Assembly (NCBI GenBank): GCA_032622095.1
Contig: CP136069.1
Span: forward strand, 43,998,194-44,062,193
Source of the DNA: Siphonodentalium dalli
Lineage: Eukaryota; Mollusca; Scaphopoda; Gadilida; Siphonodentaliidae
Length of the DNA stretch: 64,000 nt
Direction of reading: 5' to 3'
Below, in pieces: positions 1 to 11,345 of this stretch. Position 1 is the first letter of the stretch. Each line of letters opens with the position of its first letter. The notes below the pieces were generated by a model. It had not been told where the DNA came from. It saw only the letters and a list, made by a program, of their open reading frames with translations, and did no database searches. The position numbers were made by a program, and so were the translations under genes.

Positions 1-960
1 GTATATGGCACTCATTCATTGCTCAATTTATTCATTTGTTGGCTGTATAAATCTTGTTGGGTATAATATGAGATGGTCCCATAAAATAAATGGCAATATT
101 TAGTGTTCAGTACCCCTTTAAAACATCAGTTTTGCCTAGTTTAGTAGTTATAGTAGTTACTTGTTATTAGTTCAAAATAAAGGAAATACTGATTCTGTTG
201 CTCAACACACGCAGTGTTTATGATCAACTTGATCTAAGTAATTGTGTAATGACTTTTAGATAAGATATACAGTCAGTTTTGGCAACTGTAACTTAATATA
301 ATATTTCTGTTTGTTGATGAGCCTATTTGAACTTTCTGGATTTAAATTTTCATTAAATATTTTCACCCTTTGTATGACCTGTTTGTGTGTGTATATACTA
401 TTACTATATTGCCTCATTTGACCACAACATATCAACTTTCTAACTTTTTTCAGGTTCACATTAAATTAAATTTTAATTGGCAATACCCATGATCAGTATG
501 TTGGTGGACTGCTTGGAGAAATTTCAAGCACCATACATCTATAAAATGGCTTTGTTGATGTCAAATGATCCAATATTCCCAAGTGGTCAATAAATATCAG
601 ATTGTAACTTACAAAACTTGAAAATATAAGGGTAATATAACTTGCTGAATGCTTCAGAACCAACCAGATAGACCCCATTTTAGGCTTACTTTTAAATAAA
701 ATTCTCCACGGGGGTAACCCCCGGACCCCCTATAGTCAGAAGGGGGAACCCCCCCCCCCCTCACGAACCCACCCCCGCGGTTTCCCTAAATGTCCCCAAA
801 TTAGGCTAATCTAAAGGCCTGCGTAAAAGTACATTTATTCATGGTGGTCCAATTTTTAGTGGTTGTTGATAATCATGAAATTCTTCAAAACTATCGCATT
901 CGCCATGTCATGCTGGAGGTAACTGAATGGACTAGGGTACGATTCTGAGAGATGACTTTT
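1..960. other. Non-coding, upstream of first visible exon
   Basis: AT-rich sequence with no recognisable exon; presumably intron of the channel gene. A short C-rich patch at about 705-780 (CCCCCGGACCCCC followed by a C run) looks like the GC-rich tail of an old mobile element, family unknown. Short open frames here have no recognisable domain. Confidence 0.5.
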
Positions 961-1060
961 GACTCTTTTAATCTTCGCAACTGAGTAATATAATACATGT
1001 ACATAGATAAAAATTGCTATCTAGTCTGTCTACAGTAAAGATCATTGAGTTATATTCTTC

Positions 1061-1503
1061 CAAGTCTGAGTTTAATGTGCATGTCATTTGCAGAATGAGG
1101 TCCCCAGAGGGTGAATTTAGTGACGCTATCCCGCATAGCGGGCTAGCATCACTAAATTCTTCCTCTGGGGACCTCATTCTGCTTAGGCCTTATCTTTTCT
1201 GGAAAGTTTCTTTATTAGATTTCTATAGAAACTTCTTAACATAGATTCTACATATTTCTCTATATCACCAAATTGGCAGAAGACATCTTGCATAATCGAG
1301 GTTCCCAATGGGTGTCCATCACAATATTCAACATTTGGGAACTTCAATCTGAGTCTATATCTCCCATAGCAGATGAGGCCATGCAGAATGAGGTCCCCTG
1401 AGGGTGAATTTGGTGATGCTAGCCCATTATGCGGGATAGCATCACTAAATTCACCCTCTGGGGACCTCATTCTGCATATGACAAACAATCTATAAATCTC
1501 AAG
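1061..1503. mobile_element. hp-hAT foldback MITE, copy 1
   Basis: Starts CAAGTCTGAG and ends near CTCAAG. Two hairpins, each built on GCAGAATGAGGTCCCC and its complement, flank a unique middle. The right terminus is worn and no clear 8-bp target duplication is visible. It abuts a TTAA-5 head at 1504. Confidence 0.75.
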
Positions 1504-1550
1504 TTAACCCTTTTTATGCTGAATGAATTCTACGACTCAGTTATATAAGA
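1504..1550. mobile_element. TTAA-5 family head fragment
   Basis: TTAACCCTTTTTATGCTGAATG followed by a stretch ending CTCAGTTATATAAG matches the head of the copy at 43232. Only this end is recognised, running directly into the foldback at 1551. Confidence 0.55.
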
Positions 1551-1695
1551 AATAACTCTTGTTTCGATTAAGGTTATGCAGTTATAACCGAAAAGTTTGA
1601 AGATAAATTCTATAACGCGTGTAGCGCAGTTATAGAAAATTTATCTTCAAACTTTTCCGTTATAACTCATAACCTTAATCGAAACAAGAGTTATT
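1551..1695. repeat. Long foldback (inverted repeat), unclassified
   Basis: Arms of about 65 bp starting AATAACTCTTGTTTCGATTA are nearly complementary around a short GC-containing loop (ACGCGTGTAGCGC). It resembles a MITE but I see no other copy in the window. Confidence 0.8.
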
Positions 1696-1699
1696 TTTT

Positions 1700-2320
1700 A
1701 TAATTTAATCCGTCATTTCACAAAAGAACCACCAAAAGTAGAAGTTAGAAGTATAACGAGCATACAACATTGAGACTATTTCCAATGAAAAAGACACGTG
1801 AAGTTGAGAGAAACACTTGTCATTCAAAACTTGCGCTTATCGATGATCACGTCGCATCTGTAATTCAGTGATTTTGATTGGCTTGTCGCGACTGATCACG
1901 TATCCCCAGGCACTGAGCAGCTGTAGTTGCATGTGCGATTGATATTCGAACGTGGTGGCACAAATCCTTGTTAGATTTAATTTCCGTGTTTCATTTCTTT
2001 AATTGCAAATGTTCCATCTTATTGATTTGTCTGGTTACTTGTGTGCTGAATACTAGTATCTAGTATGGTTATTGTCAATACAGTCATACCCAAAGGGATT
2101 ATGATGCAGCAATGAAATTTCATTTTAAATGGTAGGAAGCATTGAACAGTTCCCATGTATACAATTTTTAGGCACGCAGTATAGGGGTGGTCACTCGGCG
2201 CTGCTGTAATTTCTGTAGCGGGAAAGTAATCAAGAAATTTAGGTCGTCGAGAAATAACCTAACTGGCAAAGTGTGTGACAGTCAATTGTTTTACAGTGTT
2301 CCGTGGATTGACAGCTTATG
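1700..2320. other. Intron, nothing recognised
   Basis: Ordinary AT-rich sequence with a few GATCACG-containing stretches near 1840-1900. No exon, RNA gene or repeat could be supported. Confidence 0.4.
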
Positions 2321-2322
2321 AT

Positions 2323-2539
2323 TAAATTATAAAAGTATATATTGGTCAATTATTCATCTGGAGGGATTTGCAGGTAAAATAAACAGACGACAGATAATTC
2401 AAGTACAGAAGGAGTCTTATTTATTGGATGGAAATGTTCAGATATTAAGTTCAACAAACAACCTGTGATCATTTGTTGAACTTATCATCTGAACATTTCC
2501 TGAGGGATAATTACTTGCCAACAAGTATTTAGTGTAGAA
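2323..2539. mobile_element. TTAA-5 family copy, 5' worn
   Basis: Shares with the 43232 and 49511 copies the order AGTATATATTGG, GGAGGGATTTGCAGG, GACAGATAA and the hairpin GAAATGTTCAGATATTAAG / CTTATCATCTGAACATTTC. The loop CAACAAACAACCTGTGATC is uninterrupted here, giving the empty-site state for insertions at 43426 and 49602. Confidence 0.6.
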
Positions 2540-2906
2540 CAAGCCTGAATTTAGTGTGTCTTATCATCTGCAGAATGAGGTCCCCAGAGGGTGAATTTAG
2601 TGATGCTAGCCTGCATAGTGGGCTAGCATCACCAGATTCACCCTCTGGGGACCTAATTCTGCTTAGGCCTCATCTTCTGGGAAGTATCTATAGCCTCAAA
2701 TTAAAATTGTTTTAGTTACTTTTTCCCTTCTGTTGAGTTTCTGTATCCCTTAATTTTCAGAAGATAAAATGCATAATCGAGGTGACTATAATGGGTGAAC
2801 ATCACAAAATTCAACTGGAGAACTTCAATCTGATCCTAGATCTCCCATAAATTCACCCTCTGGGGACCTCATTCTACAAATGACAGACACACAAAACTCA
2901 GGCTTG
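2540..2906. mobile_element. hp-hAT foldback MITE, copy 2
   Basis: Begins CAAGCCTGAATTTAGTGTG and ends CTCAGGCTTG. Flanking 8-mers GTGTAGAA (2532-2539) and GTTTAGAA (2907-2914) differ at one base and fit an 8-bp hAT-type target duplication. The right hairpin is reduced. The element ends about 60 bp before the IIIS1-S2 exon. Confidence 0.85.
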
Positions 2907-2965
2907 GTTTAGAAAGGATTAACAGAGAAACTTATGAAAATCCATTTCTTTTTTTTCTTTTGCAG

Positions 2966-3155
2966 AATACGACGCTTTTGCCATTTTGTCGTGAACCTTC
3001 GCTACTTTGACCTCTTCATCATGATTGTGATTTGTGCGAGCAGTATCGCTCTTGCTGCGGAGGATCCTGTGAGAGAAGACTCATCTCATAACAGAGTGCT
3101 CAACTATTTTGATTTTGTTTTCACTGGTGTCTTCACTATAGAGATGGTTCTCAAG
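2966..3155 (+). CDS. Cav2 exon e1: repeat III S1-S2
   Basis: Acceptor TTTCTTTTGCAG, donor AAG|GTTTGT. The first base completes a codon begun upstream and the exon ends on a full codon (190 nt). It encodes the end of the II-III linker ([14 protein letters not shown]), IIIS1 (about 20 hydrophobic residues with [11 protein letters not shown]) and IIIS2 with [20 protein letters not shown] carries the Phe and Glu of the S2 gating-charge transfer centre. AAEDPV and the following loop are strongly Cav2-like; Cav1 proteins differ here. The donor is weak at +3/+4. It is the first exon seen; upstream exons lie outside the window. Confidence 0.96.
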
Positions 3156-3213
3156 GTTTGTCTGCTGTTTATTTTCCAAAGGACTAAAACAGCTGAACGG
3201 TATGCCAGTCACA

Positions 3214-3475
3214 TTAACCCTTTTATGACGGGAGTTGCGCTGGTGCAGCGTTAAAGATCATGTGCCAGTGCATTCTCTTACATATGCGAGTCTCCCATAG
3301 GGAGTCTCACATATATAAGAGAATGCACTGACTTACAAGGTCAAGGTAAATATTGTTATGCCAATGTATTCTCTTATATATGCGAGGCTCCCTATGGAGA
3401 CTCGCATATATAAGAGAATGCATTGGCAAAAGGTTTTCGCAAAACATTTTGAAGCTTCAGTCATGGAAGGGTTAA
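3214..3475. mobile_element. TTAA-2 MITE, copy 1
   Basis: TTAA-flanked. Left end CCCTTTTATGACGGGAGTTG, right end CAGTCATGGAAGGG. Contains two hairpins of the GCATTCTCTTATATATGCGAG type separated by a short AT-rich spacer. TTAA duplication plus CCCTTT ends suggests a piggyBac-type MITE (inference). Confidence 0.85.
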
Positions 3476-3591
3476 AGGGCCGTACCCATTTGGAGGTATT
3501 AAGTGGGACAAAATTCATATTTTAAATGATTCAGGTCAAGTTAATCCAGCTTTAAATGTGGATGATCCTACAGAGTGGAAAAAATGATGAT

Positions 3592-3704
3592 AGCTCTCAC
3601 TGAGAGCTTTCCGATGAATGGCAACAAGCCATATTTCCGACTAAATCCTGAAAATTACCCATAATTCTGCTGTGGTTAAGGAGTCGATTATTTAGGGCAT
3701 TAAT
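3592..3704. mobile_element. TA-pal MITE, right half
   Basis: From the palindrome centre (TCTCACTGAGAGCTTTCCGA) to the right end CATTAATG, followed by TA. The left half is absent. Confidence 0.8.
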
Positions 3705-3954
3705 GTACCCAAGATGATTTGGGGGAGGGTATCATATCTTTCAAATTTATTGTTATTTGTATTAAAAAGTGGCATGACTCAGTCAAAAAATGGTCGGACT
3801 GGACCCATATTTATCATCCGGACAACAAACCTTTTAGACTGACAGACACCGCTCATTTCTTTTATCCCTGAACATCAGAATTTGAGAAAGTTACACAAGA
3901 TATAATATTAGTGAATACCTCTGATGTTCTGATACATCCGCTTTTCTTTTACAG

Positions 3955-4064
3955 CTTATAGATTTAGGAATCATTCTTCACCAAGGTTCATACTGCCGAG
4001 ATTTTTGGAATATTCTAGATGCTACAGTCGTCATGTGTGCCCTTGTGGCATTTGCCTTCACTAA
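3955..4064 (+). CDS. Cav2 exon e2: repeat III S3
   Basis: Acceptor CTTTTCTTTTACAG, donor AA|GTAAGT. 110 nt, entering in phase 0 and leaving two bases of an Asn codon. Encodes [19 protein letters not shown] followed by [17 protein letters not shown], the S2-S3 loop and IIIS3. The W-N-I-L-D core is the conserved Cav S3 signature; its Asp is the third element of the charge-transfer centre. Vertebrate Cav2 has RDLWNILDFIVV at this place, so Ala-Thr replaces Phe-Ile. Confidence 0.96.
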
Positions 4065-4454
4065 GTAAGTATAGCTAAAAGTCTGTACGACCGTCAGCTG
4101 AAAACTTAAGCAACTCTCCTGAACTAATCTCAACTCATAGAATAATACTCTGGCAGGCAAAGGAGTTACCATGACAACAGTCTGTCCATTCAATGTTTCA
4201 TTATTTTTTTATTTTGTGTGAAATTGCCGCAATTGACAAATTTTTGGGGAAAATTTTAGATTTTTGCTTAAATTGGAAAAAGGTTTTCACATTTATGATG
4301 TGCCCTTGGAGTAATTTCTTCTTAACGATTTGCACTGTTGTTTAATATTTAGCGCTATTCTAAGAGCATCTGTTATAAATTTGTGATAGTGAGATTATCG
4401 AAGAAGTGATAATTTTGTGCATGTTATATATATATATATATATATAAGAATTAA
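4065..4454. other. Intron segment with a TA microsatellite
   Basis: AT-rich intron sequence; a (TA)n run lies at about 4425-4446. Nothing else recognised. Confidence 0.5.
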
Positions 4455-4582
4455 ATACATGACACACCAGAGTTCATGATGAATTTGACCATAAAGAAAC
4501 TGATTATAGGACAATGAGAGGAGTCCTACAATCAGTTGCTGGTGTCAAATTTGACTCAACATGCTGATGCGCCATGTGTTTA
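4455..4582. repeat. Small imperfect foldback
   Basis: Ends CATGACACACCAG and CTGATGCGCCATG are imperfectly complementary, with inner arms AATTTGACC / GTCAAATTT and CTGATTATAGGAC / GTCCTACAATCAG. Probably an old MITE; no second copy seen. Confidence 0.45.
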
Positions 4583-4722
4583 TTTATTTAGCAATTTAAC
4601 TGATTTCGTCGAAATATTATAATTTTGTCACTATATTATAATAAAGTTTTAATCTCTGCATGGTATAATTTTCTACGAAAAACTTGTTTCTTCTAACTGT
4701 AATGTCAGGAATGACGTCATTA

Positions 4723-4903
4723 TTAACCCTTTCATGATGGGAGCTGCGCTGGTGCAGCATTATAGATCATGTACCAGTGCATTCTATTAGGGAGCCTCGC
4801 ATATATAAGAGAATTCACTGTGGGCGCCTCGCATATATAAGGCTTACAAGTTCAAGGTAAATATTGTTAGGCCAATGCATTCTCTTATATATGCAAGGCT
4901 CCT
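4723..4903. mobile_element. TTAA-2 MITE, copy 2, 3' truncated
   Basis: TTAACCCTTTCATGATGGGAGCTGCG start, first hairpin rearranged, second hairpin cut in its loop at about 4903. Right terminus missing. Confidence 0.75.
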
Positions 4904-5251
4904 TATTAATTAATTATAATTATTATTCTGATCCTATTTGACTTGAATGATAACTTGTTGTCATGACAACTCCTTCGTCCTGCCGCCCTTTCCTGGTTAT
5001 ATAATTATCTTTTTTTTTCCGCATCAATCTGAGTGCTTTTGTCGGTAATGTCATGTAGTCTGTGATTATGTGTGATCATGACAATTCATCTTACTTCAAT
5101 GATCTGTTGAATGAAGCTAGATCTAAACTCCATAAACTCAAATTCTGATGATATGCTAATGTGCTGGGAATGTTCATTTTGTTCTCAATTCTTGATGTCC
5201 AATTATTTCATGTGTGCAACCATATTTGGATGTTTTATTGTATCGCTGAAT

Positions 5252-5664
5252 TAGGTGTGCAACGATTAATCGCAATAAATGTATATCTGATGAATCATAT
5301 CGTAATGCATTTTTTTAAATGTATCGCAATGGGCAAATTCCCACAAATTGATATATTTTCCTTACTACATTTACTGTTATTATTTAGTGACCTTGAGTGG
5401 TAAATCTACCATTCAACGCAAGAAAACATTTTGAACTGAAGTATAAATTCAATTTTTTTAGTGTACCTATATAATCTAAGGCATGGATAGGGATACTATT
5501 AGTAATGGAATGTATATATCATTATACCAGGCCACCATTCATCGCAACCATTCAAAATTTCAACAACTTTTTAAGTCTAAAGTGAATCACGATACGCACA
5601 ACATATCATGAGCAAAATTGTGATATGTATCGTATATTAGCAGGGGTGTATCGTTGCAGCCCTA
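5252..5664. mobile_element. hAT-like non-autonomous element, 413 bp
   Basis: Terminal inverted repeats TAGGTGTGCAACGAT and ATCGTTGCAGCCCTA. Flanking 8-mers CGCTGAAT (5244-5251) and CACTGAAT (5665-5672) differ at one base. The GCAACGAT terminus with an 8-bp duplication is typical of hAT elements. No transposase remnant seen. Confidence 0.8.
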
Positions 5665-5672
5665 CACTGAAT

Positions 5673-6650
5673 ATGTAAAATATGAGTACCTAATAATAGT
5701 CATATAAAGTGGGGAGCAATTTTGCAGGTTAAATAAAGCCCTTGGTTGTTTGAATCCTTATATATAGGTTGTTTAGTAATCAAATTATCTGGTATAATGT
5801 TGTAATTATTAATTGTGCCTGTGTAAATTTGGACCAAGTCATCATATGCATACCGTACAATAGTATTTTCACACGCTTTCTACAATGAATTTTAATGTTT
5901 AAATATTATTTACCTTGAAGACTCAATGTTAATTATTTTGACATAATACAGCAATATTGAATTCAACTTATGAACCGATCTCAGAGTTATGACTTTTGAT
6001 GGGTACTATTGGGAACCATTTTTGGAAAAATATTCAATTTCATTCTGTTTGGAATTGAAAATGAGGTATTAGTTTATATATATACACTTGTGCCATATGA
6101 GTGAAATAACTCGATCAAACTATGAAAGTCACTTAAAATATTTCTGCCCATTTTGAACTTAATATGGGCCAAAAAAGTCTAAAGTCAAACACATTGATAT
6201 GTTATGTTTATAGGCGTTAATACATATTTGCATAATCTAAGATGAATTGAGCATTGAATCGTGAATATGCAGTAGCTCTGGTGACAGAGCTGAACACATG
6301 TTATATGTTATGATATCATGTTCCAACATTTCTCAGACTTGTCCAGTGGACAGACTTAAATACTGGATAACTTTTCAACTAACGTATCTTCTTTGCTAAC
6401 ATTTCTCTTGTTATGATCGACAGACAAAGTAACACATGACCCGTAGTTCCCTATTTGTCGATCATTTTTCCATTTTTCTTACTAAGACAGCTTGTTTTTC
6501 AGCTTTGCCGATCCAGCTAGGTACATTTACAATGTTAACTCTTACAGCTTATGGTGGAGTGGGAGTGGTGGTGGCGATACATAACTTGTTCCATCTCTCT
6601 GGATAACCTGGCATGGGAAATTCCAAGTCCCACGAGTCACAAAAACATAT
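5673..6650. other. Intron, nothing recognised
   Basis: AT-rich intron sequence without supportable exons or repeats. A small hairpin (GATCGACAGACAAAG / CTATTTGTCGATCA, about 6416-6464) is the only structure seen. Confidence 0.4.
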
Positions 6651-6913
6651 CTAACCCTTTCATGACTGGAGATTCCTTAAAATTTGCGTAAACCATGTGC
6701 CAATGCATTCTCTTATATATGCGAGTCTCTCCTATGAATCCTCTCTTATATTAGAGAATACATTGGCCTAACAATATTTACTTTGACCGTGAAAGCCAGT
6801 GCATTCTCTTATATATGCGAGGCTCCCTTTGGGAGACTCGCATATATAAGAGAACTCACTGGCACAGGATCTTTAATGCTGCACCAGCACAGCTCACGTC
6901 ATCAAAGGGTTAA
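6651..6913. mobile_element. TTAA-2 MITE, copy 3 (reverse)
   Basis: Left end CCCTTTCATGACTGGAG with a worn TTAA (CTAA); right end CACGTCATCAAAGGGTTAA. Two internal hairpins of the TTCTCTTATATATGCGAG type, opposite in orientation to copy 1. Confidence 0.8.
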
Positions 6914-8680
6914 ATCACCACAAAAACTTAAAAGAACTGAAACTTTTTATTACTTCAATAAATTTTCAACCCTAAGTAAAAACTCTATGAAATTGTTTTG
7001 CAATTTTCTAGTGATTTTGAATGACAAAATTTCAAATTTAACATAAATTTTTGGTGACATTTCTCATTTGAAGTTTTTTCTTGGTTTTTGTCCTAACTAT
7101 CTACAGTAATCCTCAGGCTATATATTTACAATAAATCTCTTGCTGTAAAATTGAGATTTATTTTGGTTTATTTGTTAATGAAACAACAGACATTGATCCA
7201 ATGAATCATTTTTATCATGAGTGATCCATGCCAGGTAAACACGTTGAGTGCCAGCTCCCATTCAATTACATGCAAAGGGTACGAGATAACTCGTAGTCGG
7301 CACTCAACGTGTTAACAAGAAGAGGTGGTAACGAGTAAAATTTTGTTTCAATGATGTCGGTTTTTTCCCTTGGAGTTGGGTGCCTTAAGTGCTTAATATA
7401 ATGCTATTATTTTCCTGGTTCATCACTTTCTGATCCCTTCTCTAATTCAGCAGGTGGTGGACTAGCTAGCAATCATGTCTCACTCACGAAAAATCCTCAC
7501 AAATTATCCAAGGTTTCCTGTTTTACACATGATATTGATTTATATAACCTCTTTGCTGCTATGACGTAAAAGTGCACATTGTGTGCTATATGGTCCGTAG
7601 TACCTACATGCCTACTTCAGCACACTAGCAGTAGGCCATTATTCATAACTGGAACTCAGAGATTGGGGCATCGGAATAACTTGAAGTTTCAAACCATTCC
7701 ACGATTCTGAACGATATTATTCTTGTGATATTCCTGTTATATTTTTCCACTGGAAAATGCAATAATGTCAACAGCCCAGCACACAAGCGAAGAGGTTAAT
7801 GTTCATTTGGAAGAATCTTTGTTAGAATTTTGAAATATAATCTAAATTATATTTTGCAAAAAGCAAAACTATATTTTGCTAACTATATTTATATACCAAA
7901 TTACACATATATATTTTGAATTTTAAGTCAATTTTTTATCAGGTTTAAATAATTTGTCTACATTTTTAAAACGTCAAAATACAACATTTCCAAGATGCTC
8001 AATTTTTAAAACATCGAAATACAACATTTCCAAGATGCTAAATTTTGCTCAGAATTAAAATTGACAAACTGCGATTGCCGTGATGTAGGTCCATACTCAG
8101 GTATGGATATATAGCCTATGTTATATTTGACCTCTGTGCTCAGTACAGACGTATAGCAGTGAAGGGGTTACATAACAAAATCTAATTTGTGATTAAACCT
8201 TACTTGTGGCTTCCATAATTCCAAACAACAACATCCTCTTATGAAAAAAAAAGTTAGAATACCTAATTTTATCAATGGCAATACTTCGAACAGATATATG
8301 CCTAAATCAACAGAATAATTCAAGAATTAGATTATTCACCTGTCTGATTTCAACAAAAGCTACTAGCTAGTACAGGTATTTTTTAAATATCCATGCAGCA
8401 AATATTATGAATTTAAGTAATTTCAGCAATTGTATACCTGATTCTTGCTGATGGTGTTTGTGAGACATGATTGTACTCTCATGTTTTTCTTTAAAATGCT
8501 GATTGCTTCTATGTAGCAATGTTGTTTTCTCTCTTAATTAAGGTCATCAAATACCTCAGGGTAAGTCAAACTAAGCATGATGTCAATCGACACGCCGTCA
8601 TTCCAAACTGTTTCCACCTATGCCACGATCTCTTATCAAGCCACTTGATGGATAAAACAGCCAGAAGACAAATATTATAT
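6914..8680. other. Intron, few structures
   Basis: Long AT-rich stretch. A short foldback with ends ACACGTTGAGTGCC / GGCACTCAACGTGT lies at about 7239-7312 next to TAA-like flanks and may be another TTAA-type remnant. A 46-bp unit (TTTTTAAAACRTCRAAATAC core) is tandemly duplicated at about 7962-8046. Nothing coding recognised. Confidence 0.5.
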
Positions 8681-9146
8681 TTAACCCTTTACCCAACAAA
8701 GCGGCCAAAACGCCCAAATAAAGCTTCAACAGCCTAAAATATCTTCGGTCTGTCTCAATAACACCATACAAATATGGATATCATTGGAACCGGTTCATTG
8801 ACCACATTGTGATGGTTACAGTTATGCCCTGTGCCAATGCATTCTCTTATATATGCGAGTCGACCATAGGTCGCCTCGCATATATAAGAGAATGCATTGT
8901 CCTAAAAAAAAACTTTTTTTTAACACTTTTTACCATTTTTTCTTTAACATTCTTTAACAATTTTATAATTTTTTCTTACATTTTTTAACAATTTTTATAA
9001 TATTTTTCTACATTCTTTGACAATTTTATCATTTTTAATATGTGTTAAGCCAATGCATTATCTTATATATGCGAGGCGACTATGGTCGACTCGCATATAT
9101 AAGAGAATGCATTGGCACAGGGCCGTTCTGTTGGGTAAAGGTTTAA
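8681..9146 (+). mobile_element. TTAA-1 MITE, copy 1
   Basis: Left end TTAACCCTTTACCCAACAAA, right end CTGTTGGGTAAAGGTTTAA. Contains the two GCGAGTCGACC / GGTCGCCTCGC hairpins. The spacer between them is longer than in other copies because of extra T-rich repeats. Confidence 0.9.
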
Positions 9147-9683
9147 TTGGGGAGAACAAGTGTCGTAACATACATACAGTGACAAATTTCAATAGATTTT
9201 GTTAATTTTTTTCTGTATTTGTTTTCGCATCCACTATTTTGATGCGCGTGCACTAATTCAAGTTTTGTTGCACACTGGTACAATCACCACAAGGAATGGA
9301 TGATTCTACGGCCAGTCTTTGTGGGTGGGGCATAGCTGTTGCTTGGAGACATTCGTCTGCTCAAATGCATTAAATGGTTTTACAGCCTGCGTTTTCTCTG
9401 GTTTACACACACAAGAACATACCTTGTTCTCGTCTTTAAATGTATGCAAATTAACAAATGTCACCCAAAATGAAAGCCACTCTTATAGTCATGGACACAA
9501 TCCTAACATCAACATACCAATTGCAAATTCAGTACAGTATGAATTGACAACAAAAATATTGTTTGAAAATAGACGATTTTAACACTGAATGTTGGCCCGA
9601 ATATCCAAGTTATGGTGAACAAAATGGCATCAGAATTTTCAATGCAACAAACGACTGCCTCAATCAGTATTAGCAGAATATAT
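9147..9683. other. Intron, nothing recognised
   Basis: No exon or repeat identified. The open frame at 9319-9582 shows no recognisable domain and no conserved splice context. Confidence 0.4.
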
Positions 9684-9691
9684 CTCCCAAT

Positions 9692-9945
9692 CAAGCTTTG
9701 AAATAGTGAGCCTGTCATTTGCAGAATGAGGTCCCCAGAGGGTGAATTTAGTGATGCTACCCCGCATAGCGGGCTAGCATCACCAAATTCACCCTCTGGG
9801 GACCTCATTCTGCTTACACCTCAGCAGAATGAGGTTCCCAGAGGGTGAATTTGGTGATGCTAGCCCACTATGCGGGGTAGCATCACTAAATTCACCCTCT
9901 GGGGACCTCATTCTGCAAATGACAGACACACTATTTCAAGGCTTG
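9692..9945. mobile_element. hp-hAT foldback MITE, copy 3
   Basis: Starts CAAGCTTTGAAATAGTGAG, ends CTATTTCAAGGCTTG, flanked by a perfect 8-bp target duplication CTCCCAAT (9684-9691 and 9946-9953). The two terminal hairpins are separated by only about 15 bp, so this is the short subtype lacking the unique middle. Confidence 0.93.
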
Positions 9946-10042
9946 CTCCCAATAATATATTTGATAGACAGCTGTCCAAAGCTCCATTGTATCTTCTTTA
10001 ATTTAATTACTTGTCTCATCTATTAAGTATTTCGTTACCCAC

Positions 10043-10418
10043 CAAGCCTGAATTTAGTGCGTCTGTCATTTGCTGAATGAGGTCCTCTGGGGACCTCATT
10101 TTGCTGAGGCCTCAACTGCTATGGGAGACCTTTAGGATCAAATTGAAGTTCCCCAGTTGAAGTTGGTCATGTTCACCCTTTAGTAACCTCGATTATGCAA
10201 TTTATCTTCTGCAAATTAGGGTTTATAGAAACTGAACAGAAGAGAAAAATTATGTTAATTTGAAACTATAGACACTTCCCAGAAGATGAGGTCTAAGCAG
10301 AATGAGGTCCCCAGAGGGTGAATTTGGTGATGCTAGCCCACCATGTGGGATAGCATCACTAAATTAACCCTCTGGGGACCTCATTCTGCAAATGTCAGAT
10401 ACACTAAATTCAGGCTTG
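10043..10418. mobile_element. hp-hAT foldback MITE, copy 4
   Basis: Starts CAAGCCTGAATTTAGTG, ends CTAAATTCAGGCTTG. The left hairpin is collapsed to its outer arms. It is flanked by 25-bp near-identical direct repeats (10018-10042 and 10419-10443), not the 8 bp seen for other copies. Confidence 0.85.
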
Positions 10419-10474
10419 ATCTATAGATTATTTCGTAACCCACAGAGACGCTGCCAATTATTGTCCTTAGTATA

Positions 10475-10642
10475 CAGTAATGCCATAATTAATCGACTCC
10501 TTAACCACAGCAGAATTATGGGTAACTTTTCAGGATTTAGAGCTTTCCGATGAATGGCAACAAGCCATATTTCCGACTAAATCCTGAAAAGTTACCCATA
10601 ATTCTGCTGTGGTTAAGGAGTCGATTAATTAGGGCATTACTG
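10475..10642. mobile_element. TA-pal MITE, copy with shortened left arm
   Basis: The TA-pal family is a palindrome flanked by TA; ends CAGTAATG.../...CATTACTG, arms continuing AATCGACTCCTTAACCACAG, AGTCGGAAATATGGCTTG and CATTCATCGGAAAGCTCTC. Full copies are about 212 bp. TA duplication and the CAGT end point to a Tc1/mariner-type MITE (inference). Here the left arm lacks its inner part. Confidence 0.9.
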
Positions 10643-10945
10643 TACAATCTCGGCTGCTTGACTATATTTATTATCCACAATTGGGTTTGTATTTTTGGTT
10701 GCAACTTTTAAATTTGAGTTTACAGCCCCTATTATCGGAACATCCTAAAATGAATGAATGGGATTCCATGGGTGTTTCTCTGCCTGCCATATGCTAATGT
10801 TATCTGAAATACAGAATTTTGAGAATGGACCATTCTATAATATAGAACTGAATTGGGAAAATTGTATGTGTTGTATAATATAATAATTCCGGTATGTGAG
10901 TGTAGAGATAGGAGGAAGGGGGGGATATACATGTATAAGGTAAAT
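10643..10945. other. Intron, nothing recognised
   Basis: Plain AT-rich sequence between two mobile elements. Confidence 0.4.
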
Positions 10946-11345
10946 TTAACCCTTTACCCAACAAACCGGCCAAAACCGGCCAAATAAAGCTTCAACAGCC
11001 TAAAATATCTTCGGTCTGTCTCAATAGAACCATACACATATGGATATCATTGGAACCGGCTCCTTGACCACATTGTGATAGTTACAGTTATGCCCTGTGC
11101 CAATGCATTCTCTTATATATGCGAGTCGACCATAGGTCGCCTCGCATATATAAGAGAATGCATTGGCCTAAAAAAAATCTTTTTTTAACACTTTTTACCA
11201 TTTTTTCTTACATTCTTTAACAATTTTATAATTTTTAATGTGTTAAGCCAATGCATTCTCTTATATATGCGAGGCGACCTATGGTCGACTCGCATATATA
11301 AGAGAATGCATTGGCACAGGGCCCTTCTGTTGGGTAAAGGGTTAA
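10946..11345 (+). mobile_element. TTAA-1 MITE, copy 2 (good reference copy)
   Basis: TTAA on both sides, about 400 bp. Left end CCCTTTACCCAACAAACCGG, a unique GTCTGTCTCAATAGAACC segment, hairpin one, a T-rich spacer with TTTACCATTTTTTCTTACA, hairpin two, right end GGGCCCTTCTGTTGGGTAAAGGG. Confidence 0.93.

Noticed and set aside
1183-1488. Repeated peptide beginning MRSPEGEFSDA in many short open frames (also near 9509, 9829, 31571, 48809, 51365)
   Set aside because: These are translations of the hp-hAT hairpin on either strand. The same peptide arises from both arms because the DNA is palindromic; there is no start context, splicing or domain.
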